Positions 1 to 15,650 of a DNA stretch of 33,544 bases are shown here, in pieces (the stretch's first letter is position 1; each line of letters starts with the position of its first letter). The notes beneath the pieces are model-generated. The model was not told the origin of the DNA. It did no database searches and saw nothing but the letters and a program-made list of their open reading frames with translations. Made by a program: the position numbers and the translations under genes. The DNA is from Acanthamoeba sp. SK_2022b. Taxonomy: Eukaryota; Discosea; Longamoebia; Acanthamoebidae. The stretch lies in assembly GCA_027943245.1 (NCBI GenBank), contig JANDJZ010000407.1, positions 1-33,544 on the forward strand, written 5' to 3'.

Positions 1-5892
<5,892 letters not shown>

Positions 5893-6354
5893 AGCGCGGC
5901 GCATTCGGCGCCAAATTGTAACATCGAGTGTACTCACTTGAGCGAACAAGTAAACCTCCTGTTGTGCTCTACAGTCCCAAGCTCAAAACGGATACAATCA
6001 ACTTCTATCTCCACCATTTTGTTCACTTTGGTGATGGTGATGGTGTTGTGATGTTGTGGTGTTATTGTGGTGACGGTGTGGTGTGGTGGTGTTATGATGT
6101 TGTGTTGTGGTGATGGTGTGGTGTGGTGGTGTTATGGTGTGGTGGTGTGGTGAGTGTGGCCTCATTTCAAGGATTGGGCCTGGATTTAGCAAGAGGGGCT
6201 GTGCCGCAGATGAGAAGGCCCTTACTCCGCCGAATTTCTGCACACCGGCCAATCAAAATCTCTTCTTCTTCCTTGAACCTGTTTACCACGAGAAACTCCC
6301 TTTGCTGCGGTCCTCGGCAAAACGATAACTATTCGAACCAGACTGCTGTCGCAT
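5893..6354. other. Intergenic stretch with GTG/GTT-rich low-complexity block
   Basis: After the receptor stop there is a short 3' flank. About 6030-6155 is an imperfect run of GTGATG, GTTGTG and GTGGTG units, purine/T-biased on the + strand. The remainder (6160-6354) precedes the start of the next gene. Its last 60 bp are shared with the - strand gene copy near 29290-29345. I see no gene here. Confidence 0.7.
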
Positions 6355-8855
6355 ATGAAGAAGCCTGCTGTGGTACCCCAGATGCCGAAAGCCACGGCAG
6401 ACCAACTCATGGCGGCCGTGGTCCAGGACGACAGAGCAGGACTGCTCGCCCTCTTCGATGGTACAAGCCCCCCCCCCCGCTCAACATGCACTGCGCAGCA
6501 GTGCGCTCAATGCTGATTGTTTTTCCAGAGGGCCTGGATGTGAACGCGAGAGACGCCGTGGGTGGGTGGCCGTTGCTGGCCGCTGTAGAGCGTCAGAACG
6601 TGGCTATCACGCAGCTGCTCATCGAACACGGCGCTCGCCCTGTGGCGCACAAGAAAGGGCGCAAGAAGCGGACAGAGCTGCACGCGCTGGCCGAGGCCCA
6701 GCAGGGACCCTTCCCTCGCCCGGTACCGTGCAACTCACTAACTACTCCCTCATTGGCTTTCGCCTGGTGCGTGCTGAGATGTGACATCGCCAGACACAAG
6801 CGACCGGCAGTCTAAGCTGGCTGAGCGGCATTGCCACAAAGTGGCTTTCGCCGTCGTCAGCGGTGATCAAGCTCTGGTCACTGCTGCTGAACGCTGGAGC
6901 CAGTGCCACGTCGTACGCTGTCTGTCTTTGTTATTATATCTGTCGACTCACGACACACACGACACACGACACGCCGGCACTACTCACGCGTTGTCCGTGG
7001 CCACCGCGCAGCTTGGACGGCACGGGAGCTACTCCGTTCCACCTGGCCTGCGCCAACGGCAACTGGCCGGCGGTCGATTTTCTCCTCCAAGGTAGGCACG
7101 TAGACCGCGGCTACGGCGTCAACATGCGCGACGATCAATGCCAAACGCCGCTGCACTACGCCGCGCGCCACGGCGACGAGGGCGTGGTGACACTGCTCCT
7201 TGCACATGGCGCCAATGCGCTTGCGGTGAGCCATCACGGCGACGCCTCGCAGGTGCATATCCTCCCTCGTGCCGCCGGTGGGCCGAGCTCTCTCTTATCT
7301 CTGTCTTTCGCTCTTTGTTCTTTTGCTAGGTGGCTCGGGGGGCCGGGCACGCCTATCTGGCCGACCTGCTCAAGCGCCACTCTGAGATGGCGTGCCCCCT
7401 GCTGTGTATGCCCACGGAAGTGCTGGTGTGCGTGATGGAATGTCTGGAGCCCTACGATCTGTGTCGTGTTGCTCAGACCTGCTCCGTACTTCTGCAACAC
7501 AAACCGCACATGGGCGCGCACGCACAAAACACTTACACCGGTGTATGGGCCAGGTGCTGGATCAACTGAGCAGTGCCGACTGCATTTGGCGTCGGTTCTG
7601 TGATGCCAGATGGCCCGACGCCCCTGGCGTGTTGTGGAAGACCCGCTACATGGAGTGGCTAAGGCCTCGGCTCCGGCGCTTTGCCCGTAAAAGATGTAAG
7701 TTCGGCGTGCATTGCCTGCGATCAAATCGGACTGATTGACTTTGTGGCATGTCTATCCGTGAGCAGCAGCAGCGACAGTAACCAATCCAACAAGCCAAAC
7801 CGCGCCACCGACGCATTGTGCGGGTCTACTGAAGTTCGTGCTCTGCGGTAATGCTGGTGCGTCACGTTTGGCTCCTCTGATCTGGCACTTGCTTGGCGCA
7901 TGTCGTGCAGTGTTGTTCTTCTCTGATCAATGCGGGGCTCTTGTCGGCCTGCGCCTGGGTTCAGGTGCGGGCAAGACCGCTCTAACGACTCGGTACTTGG
8001 ACAACTGCTTCCAGCCCCACGCATTCTCCTGCGGCATTGGTTTCAGCTCGAAGGTGATCACCGTCGAGGGACAGCCCATCACGCTTCAACGTGCGTTGTA
8101 GCTTGCCACCCACAATTTCGATTGGCGAAGATATAATATACACGCGAAGTGACAATACGACAAAACGTGAGAGGTAACACGACACACGTAGTGTGGGACA
8201 CGGCCGGGCAGGAGCGCTTTTATAAAAAGATGTCGAAGTTCTACTACCGAGGAGCCGATGGGGTGCTGGTGGTCTACGACATCACCGACCTGGACTCGTT
8301 TCATCACGTCAAGCCATGGGTGGACAGCATGGTCGACGCGGTGAGCGACACCTTGGACGCAGACATGCCAGCCGTGATGATTGGTACGATCATCCCATCC
8401 ATCAAGTGTTTCTTCCCTCTTGATTGGAAGCCGAGCCGAGAAGAATGTTCTTACAGACGGGGCTCTATTTGTTGCGTGTTGTGCGCGTCACCTGTGTCGG
8501 CAAGCACAGTGGGAGCCAAATGCGACCTGGAGGAACAGAGGCAAGTGACTGCAGCCGATGGCCTGGCCCTCGCGCTCGAACTGGGCGCCCTGTGGACAGA
8601 GACCAGTAGCTTGACCGGCAGCGGAGGTGCGCCAACTTGTGTGTGCGAACAACGCAGGCGCCTGCGACTGACAGTCAGAGTGCCCTCACCACCGCAGTAC
8701 GCGAGGCGTTAGAGAGCTTGGCCAGGTCCGTGCTGTTGGGCGAGCTGCGGGCGGCGAGCTTCATCAACAACGGCGGGTGCCATATGCCTGACCACGATCT
8801 TTTGTGCCGGCTCTGTGACAACGCCGCTGCGCAGGAGGACTGTATGCTTCAATGA
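6355..8855 (+). CDS. Ankyrin repeat / F-box / Rab-like GTPase fusion protein with CaaX-like end
   Basis: My exons are 6355-6460, 6529-6722, 6811-6912, 7012-7252, 7330-7485, 7554-7695, 7779-7856, 7965-8090, 8192-8383, 8510-8626 and 8698-8855, about 537 residues. The first third carries about four to five ankyrin repeats ([22 protein letters not shown]). An F-box follows near residues 236-285 ([19 protein letters not shown]...IWRRF in pattern), and then a Rab-like GTPase from about residue 330. GTPase motifs are G1 GNAGAGKT, G3 [10 protein letters not shown]4 AKCD instead of NKxD, and G5-like ETSS; the usual effector-loop Thr looks replaced by Ser/Cys. The last four residues are CMLQ, a CaaX-like prenylation signal. 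The GTPase exon 7779-7856 has no upstream ATG before an in-frame stop. It joins the F-box exon in phase across a GTAAGT donor. All exon phases agree except one slip near 6881 in an ankyrin helix, which is a real frameshift or a sequence error. Confidence 0.75.
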
Positions 8856-9365
8856 ACCGGTGAGCACCAAGTTCACAGCCTTCACTGACGTGCACAAGCC
8901 AATGAGGCACATGTGATGGGCTTCTTCTACTTCCTATGTGGGCCCGAACAGAACAACATCATGCCTCCTGTTCTGTTTGGGTTGGCAGAGGCAAGCTCCT
9001 TCAGGATGCCCAGGTCTGTTGTAGTTAGTGTACTGATGGATCTCTAGTGCACATGAGATTTTATGTGTAGAATGAGCATGTCATTCTAATATTCCAGAAT
9101 AATATGCGGTGCGCTATTGTGATGAATTTAAAGGAGGTGGCGTGGATCGAACCTTCGAGATATCAGCGTCTCGCCGCGCATCTTAGGGCGACCCCGGTTG
9201 GTTGCAAGACATGCAGCGGAACCGAAGCAGCAAAGGGCTCTGTGGGCAAGGAGTCTGAGAGTGGTGGCCATTTAGAAGTGAAGCGAGAGAAGGATGGCCG
9301 CCCGAGAAAAGTCGTGAGGTGGCGAAGGCGTTGGATGAGGGGAGGCGCCATTGGCCAGTGAGGTC
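8856..9365. other. Intergenic region with a 13-bp hairpin and one uncertain small ORF
   Basis: An inverted repeat (8943-8955 with 8969-8981, 12 of 13 positions exact and one G-U) lies just past the GTPase gene. A + strand frame at 9104-9361 (85 codons, Arg/Lys-rich end) has no recognisable motif and sits directly before the next promoter. I do not call it a gene. The bases 8856-8915 are shared with 26385-26450. Confidence 0.5.
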
Positions 9366-9374
9366 GTTTTATAC
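9366..9374 (+). promoter_or_regulatory. TATA-like element before the Cys-rich secreted protein gene
   Basis: The bases read GTTTTATAC, about 75-83 bp upstream of the ATG at 9449, followed by a CT-rich stretch. Spacing and sequence fit a TATA box with a start site near 9400, but no experiment supports it. Confidence 0.45.
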
Positions 9375-9448
9375 CTCCCCCTTCCTCGTCTTCTCATCAT
9401 TCAACTCATCTCGCCTTCCAGCAACTGATAGCGACCACGAGAACAACA

Positions 9449-10203
9449 ATGGCTTTCCTTCCCAACTGGCTCGTCATGGCGATTGCCGCTGCGCTCGCCA
9501 TTATGTGCGCTGTTGCGCAGTCGCCTGCCCCTTCTGGCCCTTGCGCTGGCGGAGCGTTCCCTGACGCCAACCGATGCTGCCCTACCTCCATCAACGGAGT
9601 CGACTTTTACCGTGACGCCCGTGGCTGCTATCCCACGCGTCTCCCCAACAACCAGGTCCTCTACGCCGATGTGAGCGGGTACTTCCACCCTCCCTTCTGC
9701 GCAACAGCACAGAACCGACCTGACCACTCCGCGGTGGTGATGGCGGGCTTACAGATGCTACCCGAACGCTCAGGGAGTCTACAACACTGGCGGTGCTTGC
9801 CCCGCCGGCCAGCAGTGCGCTCCCACCTGTGTGCCCACCGCTGTTCCCACACCCAGCGCTTCGGCCTCTCCCTCCTCCAGCCGTCGTACGCCTTGCCTTA
9901 CTCGCCCTCTCCTGTGTTCTTGGATTGACTTGTACTCGGTGTTGATTGCTTGACCTTCTGCTGTCGTGTGGCGGTGTAGCGGCGTGCCCGGCCAACTCGC
10001 AGAGGGACGTCTCGGGCTGCTGCCCTCGCGCCTTTGGTGCCTCGCTGTTCTACCGTGACGCTCGCGGCTGCTACCCGATCTCCACCAACGCTGGCGTGCT
10101 GTACGCCGACGTGAGCGGCTGCTACCCCGATGTGAACGGTGTCTACAACAACGTCGGCTCGGCCTGCCCTGCTGGTCGCCAGTGCGTGCCCGCCTGCGAC
10201 TAA
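9449..10203 (+). CDS. Small secreted Cys-rich protein with two homologous modules
   Basis: Three exons (9449-9678, 9755-9882, 9980-10203) sum to 582 nt, which is 193 residues plus stop, with matching phases. Residues 1-24 form a signal peptide (hydrophobic run, then AVAQ). Two copies of a roughly 65-residue module follow, sharing CCP, FYRDARGCYP, LYADVSGCYP, GVYN and ACPAG-QC. A Pro/Ser/Thr-rich linker of about 17 residues separates them. There is no membrane helix after the signal, so the product is probably secreted or part of a wall or cyst coat. I do not recognise the family. The repeated GCYP motif near the middle and end of each module suggests disulfide-stabilised folding. The ATG is chosen because it starts the signal peptide and follows a TATA-like element. 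Confidence 0.85.
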
Positions 10204-10384
10204 GCTCGTAGCTTCAAGGACGCTGGCGGAAAAGGGCTCCCACCGTGAGCGCGAAGATCATCCACTTCGACCTCTACCACCCCAGCATTATCTCTGCCGC
10301 CCTCATCTCCAAACTGTTGTTCTTTTTAACAAACCCTTGCACTTCTTCTTCAAATACACCACACCAGAGTCTCCCAACAATTCA

Positions 10385-10520
10385 CAAAAGAGGTCAAGAG
10401 ATAGAGGGAGGAGTCACTCGTGGTTCGTGGTTCGATACCATTACGTTTCTGTGACACACGCGAACCAACAAATGAACGGAAGAGTGAAACAGCGGTGATG
10501 CTGTCACCATTGTTACCCTC
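10385..10520 (+). repeat. Dispersed repeat shared with 31570-31757
   Basis: Blocks matching the second copy in the same order include an AAAAGAGGT-AAGAGAT segment, GGAGGAGTCA, ACGTTTCTGTG, GTGATGCTGTCA and TTGTTACCCT. Small indels separate the blocks. The first copy lies about 570 bp upstream of receptor copy 2. The second directly precedes the broken kinase fragment. Confidence 0.7.
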
Positions 10521-11003
10521 TGGACTGGAAGTCACAATCAAACTACGGCAGTCTGCCTGCATGCCAAGAAACCTTTACTACCCTTAGCAGATGCCGGAGG
10601 GCTCAGTCTGGAGGAGTTGTTGAGATGAAGTTCGACGACACAACCGATCTCAGCGAGCACACGTGCGTGCGTGTGTAGGCACACGTATTTCATGGTCCAG
10701 GACCAAGAGCTACTACATCAATGGAGCAGAGGCACACGGATACGTGAGCTGGAAGTCGAGATCCACGTGTCTGTTACTAGGGCGACAGGGATGGAGTGCG
10801 CCAATGTTGTCGAGGCCGCGGGTGCGCCACTCGAACAGCCCGATGGACCTCACCAAGTCTGTGACCGGGACGAATTGTGACACATACGGAAACAGCACAG
10901 ACCCACGGTGACCACGTAGGTGGTTGGTCGATATATTTTTAAGAACAAGGAACGACCAATGCCACTTTTTTCTCCGGGGCGTTGATGGGTTTTGACGTCC
11001 TGG

Positions 11004-11010
11004 CCATAAA
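11004..11010 (+). promoter_or_regulatory. TATA-like element upstream of receptor copy 2
   Basis: A CATAAAA motif lies about 85-90 bp before the ATG at 11095, with a CA run and a CT-rich leader following. The placement resembles that of the other TATA-like sites in this window. A second A/T-rich stretch (ATATATTTTTAA near 10930) is an alternative. Confidence 0.35.
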
Positions 11011-11094
11011 ACTGGCCAACTGATCCTCTCCTGGCCCACTGTACCCTACAACTTACTACACACACACACACACCGCCAACTTCTCCCTCTCACC

Positions 11095-14000
11095 ATGCAG
11101 TGTGCCTTGAGGGTTGTGGTCATCTTGTCCTTCCTCCTCCTGCACTCGGGCGGTACGCCGTCGTACACCAGGTCGAATAGAATCCAAGTTGCTTACCTCG
11201 CAGCATTTTTGGCCCTCGCGAAGCAGCGTTCAGCGTTCAGCTGTACGGAGGCGGTACGGCCAACCCTCAGGCCGTGTTCGACGCGTGGACCAAGGCCTAC
11301 CTTTACGTTCGCGACGATGTTGGGTACACGCCATATATAATTCCCTTCACCGCCGGGGAGGAAGTTGGGGATCACATAGACGAGGTCGCACTTCCTTCTT
11401 AACCACCTTTTTCCAAACGTGTCCAGCATCTCGTACTCCGGTTCCACCGTTGTGGCGGGCCTTGCCGCCTACAACCGCCAAGATGTGGTTTGTGCCCTTC
11501 GTTTGTCCTGTTCCTCATACCACTAAGCCACCAGAGAAGAGGTGTCCATTTCTCAACCTCGCTGCTCTACGCTAGGACTTTGTGAGCACGGACCGAGGCA
11601 TTTCGGCTGCCGATTCGAGTGTCTATACCAGCCTGCTCCAGTTCCCTCTCTTCGGCCAGGCCATGGTGGTCACCTACAACCTTCCCTCCCTCAACTCCAC
11701 CGACCGCATTGTAGGCCCCCCAAAGCTCCACTGTTACTCGGCCGAGGGATTTTCCAAGTACTCACGTGGCGCGGCCTGTGCATGGAAACGATAGGTTCTC
11801 GATCGGAGTGTGCTGGGCGCCATCTGGGCGGGTGACATCACCGTGTGGAACGACCAACGCATCAAAGATCTCAACACGCCTACCCTCGCTGCCAAGCTGC
11901 CCGCCGCCAACATCATCCTGGGCTACAACGTTAACAACAAGCTCTCTTTTGCCGCCGTGTTCAAGGCAGCCCTGTCGAGCTTCAGCGAGAGCTTCCGTAC
12001 AGCCCTCGCCACCGCCGGTGACTCATTCGCCCTCATGCCGCCCGCCCTGGCCGGTCACGCCTTCGAGGCTGGAACCAAGGCCAGCGATCGCATGGCGTGG
12101 TTGAAGGCACGTGGGCTTCGTGCGCTCGTGCTGCTTCTCTATTGACTTACTTTTTATATATAGAACACGACGAACGGGATGACGTTCGTGAGGCTCGCCG
12201 ACTGCACGGCCAATGGCCTGCCGTGGGTCAACATGATCAACAAGGCCGGCCAGAGTGTGGAGCCCAGCGTAGAATCGGTGCAGGCGGCCATGAGCCAGTT
12301 TGCGGCCAACATCAGCGCCGGCAACCTCACCATCGACATCGTCGACGCCGGCGGCGACGAGTCATGGCCGCTGGCCTACCTCACCTTCTTGGCCATCAAT
12401 CGCAGTGCGACAGCGCTCGACTGCACCAGCATCGTGGAGCTGCTGCGCTTCATTGCGTGGACTCTTACCAACGACGAGTACGCGCTCCTCCTCCCATTCC
12501 TCCAAAGCCACCGCCGCACCGATGGTACTCTGTTTGATCTGACAGTCGCGCACACGTTAAAGGGCATCGAATCTGGCAATCTCCAACGGAGCGGTGCCCA
12601 TCGACGTGAGCCTGCGGAAGAACATCATCGATGTCTTCAGACAGGTTGAGTGCAACGGAGAACTGGCGTCAAACACGTCGTACCTCATCGCAACGGGCCC
12701 TCCGCTTCCGATCTACTCGGGGTGGACGGTCGACTACTCGACCACCCAGGCCACGTTCAAGTATTTTGGCTCGACGTCGCTGCAGGCCAAGCAGCAGCTC
12801 AGCACGTTCGACGAACAGTTTGGCATGACGAGCGACGGCCTCGAGGATGAGTGGTACACGAAGATCGACGACGTGGCCCTCATGCCCGCCACGATCTACG
12901 CCATCGTACCAGGTACCCCCCATCTCCCCCGTGATCACTCTTCTTCTTGTCTTGCAGATAGTCGAAAATATCAAGAATCAAGAATGGATTGATGATCGCA
13001 ACTGAAAACGAACAAACAACAATCACAGGCTACAACATGCGCGAGCTGGACGGAATGGAGCTGGTGCTTGACTTTGATACCATTGCTGCCATCTATCTTG
13101 GGTACTCGCGCTTGCCACCGTCCGTTAGTGTGACGTTATGTGCTTCCGACAACACCGCTCATCTGGCGTCGATGCAAACGTCCACGCAGAGAGATCACCA
13201 TGTGGGACGATGCGCGCATCAAAGCCCTCAACGCGCCCGAAGTGGCCGCTGCGCTGCCCACGCAGGCCATCCGCGTGGTGGTGCAGACGGTGGCGACGGC
13301 CACCACGCAGCTCTTCACCACCCTTCTCAACGCCACGGTGCCCCAATTTGCGGCCCAGGTGGGTGCCGGATCGCTGGTGAGCTTCCCGGTGGCGTCGAGC
13401 AACACGACGGTCTTGGCCAGCGGCATCAACGACCTAGTCACCAAACTGGCAGCCACGGATTACGGTTTTGCTTTCGCCACTCAATACGACGTCGTCCTGG
13501 TGTGCTTCTCGCTCTCTGACTATTGGTCGTTAGTAGACGACTTGGCTTATCACTGTGCTCGTGTGTATGACGTAAATCTCGACAGACTCGCACGCTGGAT
13601 CTGGCGAGCCTGCGGCGTAGCGATGGCACGGCGGTGCGGGCCAACTCGACTTCGATCGAAAGCGCCGTGAGCAGCTACTTTACGGTCAATGCCGATCCGG
13701 CCTTCAACGGCATCATCCTCAGTGCGTATCCACCACCATCCATGCTCTAGCTCTTTATCTCTCTCTCTGTATGTGTGCGTGTGAGTATGTGAGTCTCTGG
13801 CTGTGTCTGTGTGTGGTGTGAGCGGTGGACCAACCAAGTTGGGTGTTGGGCGGCGCGGTGGTGGTGTGAGAGCAGGCGGAGGCAGCGAGAGTTGGCCTTT
13901 GGCGACATTCGGTTCGTTCATCTACCACAGCCGCAGAATGGAGGACTGCAGCAAGGCGCAAGCGTTGGCTTCCTTCATCTACTGGACTCAGACAAGCCCC

Positions 14001-15618
14001 GCCTCGCAGCAGATCGCGAATAGGTAAAAACACCACGCCTCAGCGTACTCCGCTCGTGGTAGTCAATTCATTCATGCGCCGAGCGCGCAACTGATAATGG
14101 GTGACGGCAGGCAAGGCTTTATTCTGGCCTCTATCAATCCGTCGGTCCAGCGGCGGCTGCTCAACCAGCTGAAGGCGTTCTCGTGCCACGGGGTGGCGGT
14201 GAGCCAGCTGTACGGGTGCATCAACGACGGTGAGCTGTGCTCGGGCATGGGCGCCTGCGCCAACAACGCATGCGTGTGCGACACCGGGAGGAAGGGCCAG
14301 TACTGCGAGCAGCTCGAAGCCAGCAGCTCCTCCGCAGACACCACCGTCACCATCGTCGGTTCGTCCACCTCACCTCTACACATTGTCGTGTTCGTCACAC
14401 CTCTCCTTCACATCTTCCTAACAAATGCGGGCCACATGTTGTTGTCTACAGCCACAGTCATTCCAGTGGCAGTGGTCGTCCTGGTGGTGGTCGCGTGCTT
14501 GGTGGTTGTAGTCGTGGTGGCGCTGCGATTCAAGAACAACAAGTCGGACGACTGGGAGATCAACTACGACGAACTCGAAATCGGCGAACAACTGGGCGCC
14601 GGTACACCTGAGCCTCCCCCTCCCCTCCAACGGTCTGAAGGCGCAAGCGGGAGGGCGTGGTCATTTCTGTCTCTGACGTGTGAACAGGCGGCTACGGTGA
14701 GGTGCACAAGGCCGTGTGGAAGGGCACCGAGGTGGCCGTCAAGGTCATCGCTTCGGAAAAGATCACCAAGGACATGGAGAAGAACTTCCAAGACGAGGTG
14801 TGACATCTCCCTTCCTCGCCCTCCACCCATCCTCAACCCTTCACCAATCACCTGGACGCGGTTACTCGCAAAACAAATTGCAGGTGAGAGTGATGACTTC
14901 GCTGCGGCATCCGAACGTGGTGCTGTTCATGGCGGCGTCGACCAAGGCGCCCAAGATGTGCATCGTCATGGAGTACATGTCGCTCGGCTCCCTCTACGAC
15001 GTGCGTCCTTCTCTCCTACCCCGTCCTGTTTGTTCTTGCAACACATCAAGATCATCGTAATCACGTTCGTTGTGGACGCGCGGCAGTTGCTGCACAACGA
15101 GCTGATTCCAGAGATTCCGTTCGTGCTCAAGGCCAAGATGGCCTACCAGGCCTCCAAGGGCATGCACTTCCTCCACTCCTCCGGTACACCCACCCCCACT
15201 CACTCCTCTTTCATCACCATCATACGGGCGGTATGTATCACAAAGTGACAACAACAACTCACACCATCTGTTACAACGAGCACAGGGATCGTGCACAGGG
15301 ATCTCAAGTCGCTCAACCTGCTGCTGGACTCCAAGTGGAACGTCAAGGTGAGCGACTTTGGCCTCACCAAGCTCAAGGAGGACGTGCAGCAGAAGGGCGG
15401 CAACAACAACAAGGAGATCGCGGGCAGCGTGCACTGGACGGCGCCGGAGGTGCTCAACGAGTCGGGCGAGGTGGATCTCATCCTGGCCGACGTGTACTCG
15501 TTTGGCATCATCCTGTGGGAGCTGCTCACTCGCGAGCAGCCCTACTTTGGCATGAGGTCCCGCTCCCCCTGTATCCCTCCCATCCTCGCTTGAAGGTCAA
15601 GCAGCGCCTGACATGAAA

Positions 15619-15650
<32 letters not shown>

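Larger units (their letters stand above)
10204..11094. other. Intergenic region upstream of receptor copy 2
   Basis: It contains the 3' flank of the Cys-rich gene, a dispersed repeat (10385-10520, listed separately) and a + strand open stretch at about 10671-10880 (69 codons, acidic and charged, no motif). The last 90 bp hold a TATA-like CATAAAA, a CA run and a CT-rich leader just before the receptor ATG. No gene is supported. Confidence 0.55.

Noticed and set aside
7750..7782. ATG at 7750 as an independent start of the GTPase
   Set aside because: It reaches a TAA after ten codons in a frame different from the GTPase, and no splice pair of plausible length rescues it.
9120..9200. tRNA-like segment on the - strand with a GGTTCGATCC B-box-like block and a TGATAT loop
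   Set aside because: No D arm, a mismatched T stem, no acceptor pairing and only about 60 nt in total. At best it is a remnant.
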